Assembly (NCBI RefSeq): GCF_003634705.1
Contig: NZ_RBWU01000004.1
Location: 434,001 to 498,000, forward strand
Source of the DNA: Actinomadura pelletieri DSM 43383
Lineage (GTDB): Bacteria; Actinomycetota; Actinomycetes; Streptosporangiales; Streptosporangiaceae
DNA length: 64,000 nt
Direction of reading: 5' to 3'
Of the stretch, positions 42,464 to 50,238 are shown one piece after another; the first letter of the stretch is position 1; every line of letters begins with the position of its first letter. The notes below the pieces were generated by a model, which made no database searches, had not been told where the DNA came from, and saw nothing but the letters and a program-made list of their open reading frames with translations. The position numbers were made by a program, and so were the translations under genes.

Positions 42464-42553
42464 GCCACCGTGAACCCGGCCGCCACTGTGAACCGGGCCG
42501 CCACTGTGAACCGGGCCGCCACTGTGAACCCGGCCGCCACTGTGAACCCGGCC
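42464..42553. repeat. 18-bp tandem repeat upstream of the DUF4142 gene
   Basis: There are five copies of GCCACTGTGAACCCGGCC (variants CACCGTG and AACCGGG), followed by a partial copy. It lies between the MarR stop and the lipoprotein gene. Eighteen is a multiple of three, so a false Asn/Pro/Ala repeat frame stays open. Confidence 0.88.
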
Positions 42554-42624
42554 GCCGTGAACCTCGCCGCCCCGACGGGCGTACTGCCCGGCGAACGCCC
42601 ACCCACCCGGAAGGACGGCGGCGG

Positions 42625-43332
42625 ATGCGAACACCCGGGCCCCTCCCCGCCGCGGCGTGCGCGCTGACCGCGGCGCTGCTGCTCGGCGGCTGCACCCCCA
42701 TGGCCCGCCAGTCCGGCGACGGCGGAGCGCAACCCGCGCCCGTCGCGGCGGAGCACGCCCGCCAGGCCACCGTGACCACCCCGTGGGGGCCGCTCGGCCC
42801 CGCCGACCGGGACCTGCTCGCCAAGATCCGTCAGGCCGCGCTGTGGGAGATCCCCGTCGGCCGGGAGGCCGCCCGCCGCGCCGCCCGCCCCGCCACGCGC
42901 CGCAGCCTCGCCGACATCGCCCGCCGGCACGAACGCCTCGACGAACTGGACCGCGGGATCGCCGCCCAACTGGACGTCCCGCTGCCCGACCGGCCCACCG
43001 CCGAACAACAGAGCTGGATGTCGGAGATCACCGGCAAGTCCGGCACCGAGTACGACAAGACGGCCGTGGCGCGCCTCCGGATGGCGCAGGGCCTGCTCTA
43101 CGCGCGGATCGCGGCCGTCCGCGCCGGCACCCGCAACACCCTCGTCCGCCGCTTCGCCAAACAGTGCGAAACGTTCGTCCACACCCACCTGACGCTGCTG
43201 GAGGGAACCGGCTTCGTCACCGGCGACACACTGCCCGACCAGCCCGCCGTCACCGAGGCATCCGAGCCCGGCGGCCCGAACCGACCCCGGTCACCCGCAC
43301 CCGCCGCCACCTCCCTCATCGGCGGCGGCTGA
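42625..43332 (+). CDS. DUF4142 lipoprotein
   Basis: This is a 235-residue protein from the ATG at 42625 (GGAAGGA upstream). The signal peptide ends in LLLGGC, so the mature protein is lipid-anchored outside. The DUF4142 region (about 55-190) is a ferritin-like four-helix bundle: LGPADRDLLAKIRQAALWEIPVGREAARRAARPATRRSLADIARRHERLDELDRGIAAQLDVPLP and later ARIAAVRAGTRNTLVRRFAKQCETFVHTHLTLLEGTGFV. Function is not established for the family. The C-terminal tail is Pro/Ser rich. Confidence 0.8.
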   Translation: MRTPGPLPAAACALTAALLLGGCTPMARQSGDGGAQPAPVAAEHARQATVTTPWGPLGPADRDLLAKIRQAALWEIPVGREAARRAARPATRRSLADIARRHERLDELDRGIAAQLDVPLPDRPTAEQQSWMSEITGKSGTEYDKTAVARLRMAQGLLYARIAAVRAGTRNTLVRRFAKQCETFVHTHLTLLEGTGFVTGDTLPDQPAVTEASEPGGPNRPRSPAPAATSLIGGG

Positions 43333-43697
43333 CCGACACGCCCTGCCCCATGATCGGATGCGCCGGGTCGGCGTCCAACGCCGCCACCGCCACCGGCAGC
43401 GGCAGACTCGGCAGCACCCGCGCGGCCGCCTTCCGGTACGTTCGTGCTTCCACGAGCGGACGTCGCCCGCAGAAGGCGGTGCCGACCGGGCGGTTCACGG
43501 CGAGCATGCCCCCGGCTCGCGGAGACGCATGCGCCCTCCGCTCGGCCCGGCGGGTCTCACCGGGCCGTCAGAGCGGCCGCCTAAGGGCTCACGCCGTAGG
43601 GCAGGCCGTCTGTGACGTCGACGTACTCTGCGGAACGTCCCCTCGTGCCCGCTTTCCGGCGCCGTGCGGACGCCGGTGCGTGACCGTGGGGCACGGC
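43333..43697. other. Intergenic region, no confident gene
   Basis: A 63-codon minus-strand frame (43507-43316; LAVNRPVGTAFCGRRPLVEA...) looks mildly protein-like, but it overlaps the DUF4142 3' end and has no RBS. No terminator is clear. Confidence 0.35.
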
Positions 43698-44591
43698 CTA
43701 GCGGTCCAGTTCGGCGAGCAGTGCCTGAAGCGTCGCGCCGAGCGGGGCGTCCAGCGTCACCAGGGCGTGCCCGTCACCGCGCGTCGTGCCCCGGTTGACG
43801 ATCGCCACCGGAACACCGTGCTCGTCGGCGTGCCGGACGAACCGGTACCCCGACAGCACCGTCAACGACGACCCGAGCACCAGCAACGCGCCCGCGCCCT
43901 CCGTCAGCGTGTAGCACTCCCGCACCCGGGCCGGCGGCACGTTCTCCCCGAAGAAGATCACGTCGGGTTTCAGGATGCCGCCGCAACGCTCGCAGTCCAC
44001 CACCCGGAACTGCGCCGTGTCCGCGTCACCGAGAACGACGTCACCGTCCGGATTGACCTGCCCCGTCGCGGCGACCCGCTCCTCCCAGCCGGGGTTCGCG
44101 GCCCGCAACCGCTCGTCCAGCCGCGCCCGCGGCGACCGGTCACCGCACTCCAGGCACACGACCCGCGCCAGGGCGCCGTGCAGCTCGATCACCCCGTCCC
44201 CGCCCGCGGCCTGGTGCAGACCGTCGACGTTCTGGGTGATGATCCCCGACAGCAGCCCGCGGCGCCCCAACTCGGCGACCGCACGGTGACCCGCGTTCGG
44301 CCGGGCCGCCGTGATGTGCCGCCACCCCAGATGGCTGCGCGCCCAGTACCGTCGGCGCGCCTCCTCCGACCCCCTGAAGGTCTGGTAGGTCATCGGTTCG
44401 GCCCGCCGCCGACGCCCCGTCTCCCCGCGATAGTCCGGAATGCCCGACTCGGTCGACAGGCCCGCGCCGCTCAACACCACCACGTCGCCGTCGGCGACCA
44501 GGTCGGCCAGCAGCCGCAGCCGCGCGCCCGATCCCGTCCCGCCATCGGCGAAAAGCTCCTCCACCACCCGCGTCACCCTTCCATGGTGCAC
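43698..44591 (-). CDS. Sir2-family NAD-dependent protein deacylase
   Basis: This is a 297-residue cytosolic sirtuin. NAD-binding motifs are VLSGAGLSTESGIPDYRG, TQNVDGLH (catalytic region) and HGAL. The zinc site is formed by CLEC (about residues 146-149) and CERCG further on. GSSLTVLSGYRF and IVNRGTTRGD complete the Rossmann fold. The family removes acyl groups from lysines using NAD. A more downstream GTG (VTRVVEELF) is possible as start. It is monocistronic, convergent with the DUF4142 gene. Confidence 0.92.
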   Translation of the reverse strand: MHHGRVTRVVEELFADGGTGSGARLRLLADLVADGDVVVLSGAGLSTESGIPDYRGETGRRRRAEPMTYQTFRGSEEARRRYWARSHLGWRHITAARPNAGHRAVAELGRRGLLSGIITQNVDGLHQAAGGDGVIELHGALARVVCLECGDRSPRARLDERLRAANPGWEERVAATGQVNPDGDVVLGDADTAQFRVVDCERCGGILKPDVIFFGENVPPARVRECYTLTEGAGALLVLGSSLTVLSGYRFVRHADEHGVPVAIVNRGTTRGDGHALVTLDAPLGATLQALLAELDR

Positions 44592-45007
44592 GACGGGCGG
44601 GTCGACCGTCCCCCCTGACGGAGGGTCACCGTTCGCCGGACGAGAACAGTCGCCCCCGACGACCCGGAGTGACTTCCGTCACACCGTGGCGTCCAAGCCC
44701 GCAGGTGGAACGGCCGAACGGCGGCGTTCGAGCCTCGGTTGGGCCGATGATGACGAAAGTCAACCATCAGTGTTACGTTGCCGTGCGTGACCTCAGGCAG
44801 GCGGCACGGGCGGCCCGTGTCGTGCACCGCGGACGACGGGGGCCGCGTCGGTCCGGGAACCGGCCCTGTCCCTCAAGGTCGGCGGGTCGAAGACACCGGA
44901 CGCACCGGCGAGGCCGCGGGCCGCCCCGGTGGTGCTCGTCGCGTCCAGGCCCGGATCTCCCGGATTCTCGAGCCCCGCCGGCGGGCGGGCGGGAAGGTGA
45001 CCATCGC
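44592..45007. other. Divergent intergenic region before the GH4 gene
   Basis: No gene is supported. An open frame in phase with GH4 continues upstream but is Arg/Pro-rich. The promoters for the sirtuin gene and the GH4-pfkB pair should lie here, but no clear boxes were picked. Confidence 0.35.
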
Positions 45008-46396
45008 ATGAAGCTGGCCATTCTCGGCGGCGGCGGGTTCCGGGTGCCCCACGTGTACGAGGCGCTGCTGCGCGACCGCGGCACCCCCCGCGTCGACGAG
45101 GTCTGGCTGTACGACACCGACGCCGGACGGCTCAGGGCCATGGCGGCGATCCTCGCGGCGCTCGCGGAGGAGGCCGCCGACGGGACGAGGGCAGACGGCG
45201 CCGAACCACCGAAGGTGTTCACCGCGACACGCCTGGACCGCGCGCTGGAAGGCGCCGACTTCGTGTTCGCCGCGATCCGCGTCGGCGGCGCCGCGGGCCG
45301 GGTCCGTGACGAACGGGTGGCGCTCGACCTCGGCGTCCTCGGGCAGGAGACCACCGGCCCCGGCGGCATCGCCTACGGCCTGCGCACCATCCCCGTGATG
45401 ACGCGCATCGCCCACCGCGTCGGGGCCGTCGCCCCGGACGCCCATGTCATCAACTTCACCAACCCCGCCGGGATGATCACCGAGGCGATGCAGGCGGTCC
45501 TCGGCGACCGGGTGCTCGGCGTGTGCGACACCCCCTCCGGGCTCGGCACTCGCGTCGCCGCCGCGCTCGGCCTCGACGCCGCCCGTCTCCGGTTCGACTA
45601 CGTCGGCCTCAACCACCTCGGCTGGATGCGCCGCGTCCTGCACGACGGCACGGACGTGCTGCCCGCCGTCCTCGCCGACGACGACCTCCTCGGCTCGCTG
45701 GAGGAGGGCGCGGTGTTCGGCCGCGACTGGCTCCGCGACCTCGGCGCCATCCCCAACGAGTACCTGTACTACTACTACTTCAACCGGGAGGCGGTGCGGG
45801 CCACCCTGGACGCGCCGCGGACCCGCGGCGAGTTCCTGGCCGCCCGCCAGGCCGCCTTCTACGAGCGGATCGCCGCCGCGTCCGGCGGCGCGGCGCTGCG
45901 GACGTGGCGCGCGGCGGTCGCGTCCCGCAGCGCCAGCTACATGGCCGAGATGAAGGGCGCCGAGACCGGCGCCGAACTCGCCGACCACGGCGGCGTCGAC
46001 CCGGTCGACGAGGGCTACGCCGGGGTCGCGGTGAAGGTCATGGCCGCGATCGGCCGCGACGAACCCGCCACCCTGATCCTCAATGTTCGGAACGGTCCAA
46101 CCGTGCCGGCGCTGCCGCCCGACGCGGTCGTCGAGGTCCCGACGCTGGTCGACGCCCGCGGCGTCCACCCCCTCCCGCCCACCCCGCCCGACCTGCACCA
46201 GACGGGACTGATGCAGCAGGTCAAGGCCGTCGAACGGCTGACGGTCGACGCCGCGCTGACCGGATCACGCGCCGCGGCCGCCCAGGCGTTCGCGCTGCAC
46301 CCCCTCGTCGACTCCGCCTCCGTCGGACGGCGGCTGCTGGACGGCTACATCGCCCGCATCCCCGAGGTCGCGGCCGTGTTCGAGGAGCCGCGATGA
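45008..46396 (+). CDS. GH4-family 6-phospho-beta-glucosidase-like enzyme
   Basis: This is a 462-residue NAD- and Mn-dependent glycosidase. The N-terminal dinucleotide loop is KLAILGGGGFRVPHVYEALL, FVFAAIRVGGAAGRVRDE and LGQETTGPGGIAYGLRT are family signatures, and HVINFTNPAGMITEAM follows. The metal ligands are Cys in LGVCDTPSG and His in GLNHLGW. GH4 enzymes cleave phosphorylated disaccharides by an oxidation-elimination route. The ATG at 45008 has GGGAAGGTGA upstream. It ends VFEEPR-stop at the first copy of a 20-bp triplication that links it to pfkB. Confidence 0.9.
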   Translation: MKLAILGGGGFRVPHVYEALLRDRGTPRVDEVWLYDTDAGRLRAMAAILAALAEEAADGTRADGAEPPKVFTATRLDRALEGADFVFAAIRVGGAAGRVRDERVALDLGVLGQETTGPGGIAYGLRTIPVMTRIAHRVGAVAPDAHVINFTNPAGMITEAMQAVLGDRVLGVCDTPSGLGTRVAAALGLDAARLRFDYVGLNHLGWMRRVLHDGTDVLPAVLADDDLLGSLEEGAVFGRDWLRDLGAIPNEYLYYYYFNREAVRATLDAPRTRGEFLAARQAAFYERIAAASGGAALRTWRAAVASRSASYMAEMKGAETGAELADHGGVDPVDEGYAGVAVKVMAAIGRDEPATLILNVRNGPTVPALPPDAVVEVPTLVDARGVHPLPPTPPDLHQTGLMQQVKAVERLTVDAALTGSRAAAAQAFALHPLVDSASVGRRLLDGYIARIPEVAAVFEEPR

Positions 46397-46416
46397 CGTT
46401 CGAGGAGCCGCGATGA
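46393..46416 (+). CDS. Mini-ORF 1, MTFEEPR (coupled leader peptide)
   Basis: ATG overlaps the GH4 stop (ATGA at 46393-46396). Seven codons encode MTFEEPR, the same residues (FEEPR) as the GH4 C-terminus, and the frame ends in TGA at 46414-46416. GAGGAG precedes the start. Translation is plausible through coupling, and a function for the peptide itself is not claimed. Confidence 0.4.
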   Translation: MTFEEPR

Positions 46417-46436
46417 CGTTGGAGGAGACCCGATGA
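46413..46436 (+). CDS. Mini-ORF 2, MTLEETR (coupled leader peptide)
   Basis: Its ATG overlaps the stop of mini-ORF 1 (ATGA at 46413-46416), and its own TGA (46434-46436) overlaps the ATG of pfkB at 46433. The chain GH4, mini-ORF 1, mini-ORF 2, pfkB is thus continuous by 4-nt overlaps. Confidence 0.4.
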   Translation: MTLEETR

Positions 46437-47599
46437 CGACCGTGCGCGACACCGTGCCGGGCCGTCCGCCCGACCCCGACCTGTCGGACCCGTGCGCCGA
46501 ACGCGGCGTCGTCGCCGAACGGCTCCGCCGCGCCCACGACACCGGCTCCGGACCACCGCCCGACCTGGACGTCTTCCTGTCCGGCCAGGTCTTCATGGAC
46601 ATGATCTTCACCGGGCTGCCGGGCCTGCCGCCGCCCGGCACCGAACTGTTCACCGAGGGACTCGGCTCCGCGCCCGGCGGCATCGCCAACATCGCCGTCG
46701 CGATGAGCCGGCTCGGGCTGCGCGTCGGACTCGCCGCCGCGTTCGGCGACGACCTCTTCGGCGCCTACCTGTGGCGCACCCTCGCCGAACAGGAGGGCGT
46801 CGACCTCGCCCGGTCCCGCCGCGTGCCGTCCTGGCCGACCCCGGTGACGGTGTCGCTCGCCTACGACTCCGACCGCAGCATGATCACCTACGCCAGGCCC
46901 GTCCCCGACATCGGCACCGGCGACCGCTACGAGGAGGCGCTCGGCCACGCGCCGCCGACCGCGCGGGCCTGCTTCGTCGACATCGAACGGCCCGTCCCCG
47001 ACTGGGCGCGGGAGATGCGCGCCGCGGGCACCACCGTGTTCGCCGACCTCGGCTGGGACACCACCGAGACGTGGTCCAGCGAGGTCCTCGACCGGCTCCG
47101 GGACGTCGACGTGTTCCTGCCCAACGCCGTCGAGGCGATGGCCTACACCCGCACCGCCACGCCCGAGGACGCCGCCCGCGCCCTGTCCGCGCGGGTCCCG
47201 GTCGTCGTCGTCAAACGCGGCGGCGCGGGCGCCGTCGCCATCGACGCCCGCACCGGCGAGGTCGCCGAGACCGGCGCGCTGCCCGTCGAGGCGCTCGACG
47301 CGACCGGCGCCGGAGACGTGTTCGGCGCCGGATTCCTGTTCGGCACCCTCGCCGGCATGCCGCTCGCGGAACGGCTGAGATTCGCCAACCTGTGCGCGGG
47401 CCTGTCGGTACGGCACCGCAGCGGCTCCCTCGGCGCCCCCTGCTGGGGCGAGATCGCCGCGTTCGGCGAATCCGGCGAGATACCCGAGGACGAACTGAAG
47501 GAGTACGCCTTCGTCGTCGACCACATCCCCGCCTCGGCCCCCGAGGACGCCGTCCGCGCCGAACCCACCCTCCGCGACACCCCCCGACACTCGACCTGA
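46433..47599 (+). CDS. PfkB-family carbohydrate kinase
   Basis: This is a 388-residue ribokinase-like kinase. The core starts about residue 42 (LDVFLSGQVFMDMIFTGLPGLPPPGTELFTEGLGSAPGGIANIAVAMSRLG, the substrate-binding GG motif). It ends with the catalytic DATGAGDVFGAGFLFGTLAG. A ~40-residue N-terminal extension precedes the fold. Coupled to GH4, it could phosphorylate the sugar released or prepare a phosphorylated substrate. The specific sugar is unknown. It is convergent with the 122-residue gene on the minus strand. Confidence 0.88.
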   Translation: MTTVRDTVPGRPPDPDLSDPCAERGVVAERLRRAHDTGSGPPPDLDVFLSGQVFMDMIFTGLPGLPPPGTELFTEGLGSAPGGIANIAVAMSRLGLRVGLAAAFGDDLFGAYLWRTLAEQEGVDLARSRRVPSWPTPVTVSLAYDSDRSMITYARPVPDIGTGDRYEEALGHAPPTARACFVDIERPVPDWAREMRAAGTTVFADLGWDTTETWSSEVLDRLRDVDVFLPNAVEAMAYTRTATPEDAARALSARVPVVVVKRGGAGAVAIDARTGEVAETGALPVEALDATGAGDVFGAGFLFGTLAGMPLAERLRFANLCAGLSVRHRSGSLGAPCWGEIAAFGESGEIPEDELKEYAFVVDHIPASAPEDAVRAEPTLRDTPRHST

Positions 47600-47635
47600 C
47601 GGGAGCCTGCGGAGTCGGGCGCCGGACCGTACGGC

Positions 47636-48004
47636 CTACCGGCCGCCGCGTCCCGGATTCTCCAACTGGAAGAAGTTGCTCTGCGAGCCGTCCTTCCTGT
47701 GCTCCTGGTACAGGAAGTTGAGTTCACGGTCGTCGAACGTGCGGAACCAGTCGTCCCAGGAGATGTGCTCCAGGTTCTCGCCGCCGTAGCCGGGGAAGTC
47801 GAACAGCAGCCTGCCGGGCCTGCCCTCGTACTCGCTGCCCGGCACGGTCGACGGCTCGGCGCCGCGGTCCTCGGCCCAGCGGCGGATGACCTCGTGGTCG
47901 GTCGTGACCATGCTGCGGCCCGGCCGCTCCTCGTGCTCCTCAGGCGAGGACACCTCCTGCTGATACCGGTGCTCGCCCCGAATCGGGTGATGTGATTCGC
48001 CCAT
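47636..48004 (-). CDS. Conserved actinobacterial small protein, unknown
   Basis: This 122-residue acidic protein starts at the ATG at 48004 (AGGGGGC upstream). The core, DHEVIRRWAEDRGAEPSTVPG followed by RLLFDFPGYGGENLEHISWDDWFRTFDDRELNFLYQEHRKDGSQSNFFQLE, is a pattern I know from many actinobacterial genomes as an uncharacterised family. It is sometimes mislabelled as a branching enzyme. No catalytic motif is evident. Confidence 0.75.
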   Translation of the reverse strand: MGESHHPIRGEHRYQQEVSSPEEHEERPGRSMVTTDHEVIRRWAEDRGAEPSTVPGSEYEGRPGRLLFDFPGYGGENLEHISWDDWFRTFDDRELNFLYQEHRKDGSQSNFFQLENPGRGGR

Positions 48005-48131
48005 CGTTGCCCCCTGTTATGGACGTTTCAGATACTTCGCACCCATACCCGCCGATCCGGCGGATAACGAGCCGCGGACGCCCCGACCTGCGGTGGGTAG
48101 GCTCCGCGGCAGGGCCGAGGAGAGGACGAGG

Positions 48132-48425
48132 ATGGCCGACGAGGGACCCTTCAGCGACGACGTCGTGCGGCAGATCATGCGGCACATGAACGACGACCAC
48201 GCCGCCGACTGCCTGACGATCTGCCGGGCGCTCGCCGACCGGCCCGGTGCCACCGCGGCCCGGATGACCGGTATGGACGCCGACGGCATCGATTTCGCCG
48301 TCCTGGACGGCGGCGTGGAGCACCCCGTCCGGATCCCGTTCGGCGAGCGGCTCACCGAACGACCGCAGGTGCGGCGCGAGGTCGTCCGGATGACCGAGCA
48401 GGCCCGCGCCGCGCTGAGCGGCTGA
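48132..48425 (+). CDS. DUF2470 protein, heme-oxygenase associated
   Basis: This is a 97-residue protein beginning MADEGPFSDDVVRQIMRHMNDDHAADCLTICRALAD. The HMNxDH motif and the later GMDADGIDFAVLDGGVEHPVRIPFGERL are the DUF2470 hallmark. That fold is found fused to or beside HugZ/flavin-split heme-handling proteins. The GAGGACGAGG before the ATG at 48132 is a fair RBS. The upstream TAGGCT (48100-48105) may be its -10. It precedes the heme oxygenase gene, suggesting a heme-binding or delivery role. Confidence 0.85.
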   Translation: MADEGPFSDDVVRQIMRHMNDDHAADCLTICRALADRPGATAARMTGMDADGIDFAVLDGGVEHPVRIPFGERLTERPQVRREVVRMTEQARAALSG

Positions 48426-48433
48426 CCCTGGAC

Positions 48434-48479
48434 GTTTCCGACGCCCTGTCGGTAAAGTAGCCGACGTCACGTCGGAAAC
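48434..48479. promoter_or_regulatory. Perfect 10-bp inverted repeat upstream of heme oxygenase
   Basis: GTTTCCGACG (48434-48443) and CGTCGGAAAC (48470-48479) are perfect arms separated by 26 nt. It could be a terminator-like stem after the DUF2470 gene or a looping operator pair. Confidence 0.5.
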
Positions 48480-48505
48480 TTCACCGCCGCACCTTCCCAA
48501 TGAAT

Positions 48506-48524
48506 TTAGGTAAGGCTAGCCTAA
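48506..48524. promoter_or_regulatory. IdeR/DtxR iron box
   Basis: TTAGGTAAGGCTAGCCTAA matches 17 of 19 positions of the DtxR/IdeR consensus TTAGGTTAGGCTAACCTAA and is nearly symmetrical. It is 25 nt upstream of the heme oxygenase ATG, so iron-loaded IdeR should repress this gene. Confidence 0.88.
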
Positions 48525-48549
48525 ATCCAAGGGACGAGGGAGGGCCGGG

Positions 48550-49206
48550 ATGACCAGCACGGACGAGCCGTTCTCCGCGCGGCTGCGCGCCGCCACCTGG
48601 GGCGACCACGGGGACACCGGCGCCTCCGCCTACATGAGCGCCCTCGTCGAGGGCCGTCTCGCCCGCGACGAGTACGCGCGGTTCGTGGCGCAGCTGCACC
48701 CGGTGTACGAGCTGCTGGAGGAGGCCGCCGACCGGATGGCGTCCGACCCGGTCGCCGGCCCGTTCGACCTTCCCGGCCTGCGCCGCCGCGACGCGCTGGA
48801 GGCCGACCTGGCCTTCTTCTACGGCCCCCGCTGGCGCGCCCGGATCGAGCCCGGCGAGGCAACGCAGCGGTACTGCGACCGGCTCCGCGACGTGTGCTTC
48901 GACTGGCCCGCCGGTTTCGTCGCCCACCACTACACCCGCTACCTGGGCGACCTGTCCGGCGGCCAGTACATCGGCCTGCAGGTCCGCAAGACCCTCGACC
49001 TGGAGCCCGGCGCGGACGGCGTCCGCTTCTACCGGTTCCCCGGCAAGCCCAAGGCCTACAAGGACCGCTACCGCGCCCTCCTGGACGCCGCGCCCTGGGA
49101 CGCCGACGAGCGCGAACGCGTCGTCGACGAGGTCAGGGCCGCCTACCGCCTCAACGCCGCCGTCACCGCGGACCTCGACCGCGGCCTGCGCTCCAGCGCC
49201 GCCTGA
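48550..49206 (+). CDS. hmuO: Heme oxygenase (biliverdin-producing)
   Basis: This is a 218-residue alpha-helical enzyme that opens heme to biliverdin, CO and iron. The proximal ligand is probably His20 (RAATWGDHGDTGASAYMSALVEG). The distal helix has YLGDLSGGQ, the flexible Gly motif over the heme. KPKAYKDRYRALLD is another family stretch. It is preceded by an iron box, so the likely job is iron acquisition under starvation. The DUF2470 protein gene upstream may assist. A Crp-type regulator is convergent downstream. Confidence 0.94.
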   Translation: MTSTDEPFSARLRAATWGDHGDTGASAYMSALVEGRLARDEYARFVAQLHPVYELLEEAADRMASDPVAGPFDLPGLRRRDALEADLAFFYGPRWRARIEPGEATQRYCDRLRDVCFDWPAGFVAHHYTRYLGDLSGGQYIGLQVRKTLDLEPGADGVRFYRFPGKPKAYKDRYRALLDAAPWDADERERVVDEVRAAYRLNAAVTADLDRGLRSSAA

Positions 49207-49232
49207 CCGCGCGCCGCGCCCCCGTTACTGAT

Positions 49233-49979
49233 CTACAATGTAAAGGTGGCGGGCGAGGAACGTTCCGGCGTCCGGGCGAACTCGCGCAGCCGCGCCGGGT
49301 CCACCACGGTGATCTTCCGGCGGCCGGTGCGGACGAGCCCCTCGGCCCGCAACGTGCCGAGCGCGCGGGCGACGGTCTCCCGCGAGGCGTCCATCCAGCT
49401 GCCGAGCTCCTCCTGCGACAGCGGCGGGCCGATCGCGACACCGCCGTCGGCGTCCGGTGGTTCGTGCCGCGCCGACAGTTCCGCGAGCCGCGTCAGCAGG
49501 ATCGCCAGCCGCCGCGCCCCGTGCGCGGACACATGCGCCTGCAACCTGCGGTCGGCGTCGTCGAGCCGCCGCACGAACGTCCCGCTGACCAGGCGCCACA
49601 CGCCGGGATGGGCGTCCAGGAAGCCGGTGAAGCGGGACGCGGGCACCACGAACGCGCGCAGCGGGGTCAGCGCCACCACGGTCGCCGACCGCTCCCGGCG
49701 CCCCAGCACCGCGCTCTCGCACACCAGGTCGCCGGGCCCGCGCACGGCGAGCACCACGTCCCGGCCGTCCTCGCTGGTGGACGTCACCTTCGTCCACCCC
49801 GACTCGATGACGACGATGTGGTCGGAGTCGTCGCCCTGGTAGCACAGCGGCGTCCGCGGGGCATAGCGCTTCGGCCGCGCCACCGCCCGCAACGCGGCGC
49901 GTTCCGCCGTGCCCAGAGCGTCCCAGAAGCCGGGAGGCTCCGGTGTCGGCGGTCGGTGGGACGGCGCGGGCTGCGTCAC
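49233..49979 (-). CDS. Crp/Fnr-family regulator
   Basis: From the GTG at 49979 (GGAG 9 nt upstream) the protein has 248 residues. The cyclic-nucleotide-type beta barrel (about 25-145) contains PLCYQGDDSDHIVVIESGWTKVTSTSEDGRDVVLAVRGPGDLVCESAVLGRRERSATVVAL. The helix-turn-helix (about 195-240) reads LSQEELGSWMDASRETVARALGTLRAEGLVRTGRRKITVVDPARL. There is no Fnr cysteine set, so Fe-S sensing is unlikely. Longer starts add only low-complexity sequence. Target unknown. Confidence 0.88.
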   Translation of the reverse strand: MTQPAPSHRPPTPEPPGFWDALGTAERAALRAVARPKRYAPRTPLCYQGDDSDHIVVIESGWTKVTSTSEDGRDVVLAVRGPGDLVCESAVLGRRERSATVVALTPLRAFVVPASRFTGFLDAHPGVWRLVSGTFVRRLDDADRRLQAHVSAHGARRLAILLTRLAELSARHEPPDADGGVAIGPPLSQEELGSWMDASRETVARALGTLRAEGLVRTGRRKITVVDPARLREFARTPERSSPATFTL

Positions 49980-50238
49980 GGCTGCGGTCTCCGGTTCCTG
50001 GGGGTCAGGTGAACCGGCACCCACGGCGAATGGGGGGAGTGGGGCGGTGAGGCCCAGCGCCGCGGGTACCGGTCGCTCTCGCGGCCGCCGCGGCGACGAG
50101 CGTGGTCGTCCGTCCCCCCGGCGGCGCACTGCCTTCAACCCAATGAGAACCCCTCACTGAGCAGGATGCTGCACGCGGAAGAACCCTCTGTCTGCGTCAT
50201 CTGACACTCTCACCGAAAATTGCATCGGTGCGGGGCGG

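Larger units (their letters stand above)
46378..46437 (+). repeat. 20-bp triplication carrying RBS, stop and start codons
   Basis: There are three units: 46378-46397, 46398-46417 (identical, GTTCGAGGAGCCGCGATGAC) and 46418-46437 (GTTGGAGGAGACCCGATGAC). Each has a GAGGAG RBS-like core 5-6 nt before ATGA. Since 20 leaves remainder two modulo three, each ATG falls in the -1 frame of the stop it overlaps. Confidence 0.92.

Noticed and set aside
42470..42667. Asn/Pro/Ala repeat peptide frame
   Set aside because: It arises from the 18-bp tandem repeat and runs out of frame into the DUF4142 gene.
43316..43507. 63-codon minus-strand frame after the DUF4142 gene
   Set aside because: It overlaps the neighbouring gene, lacks an RBS and matches no family I know.
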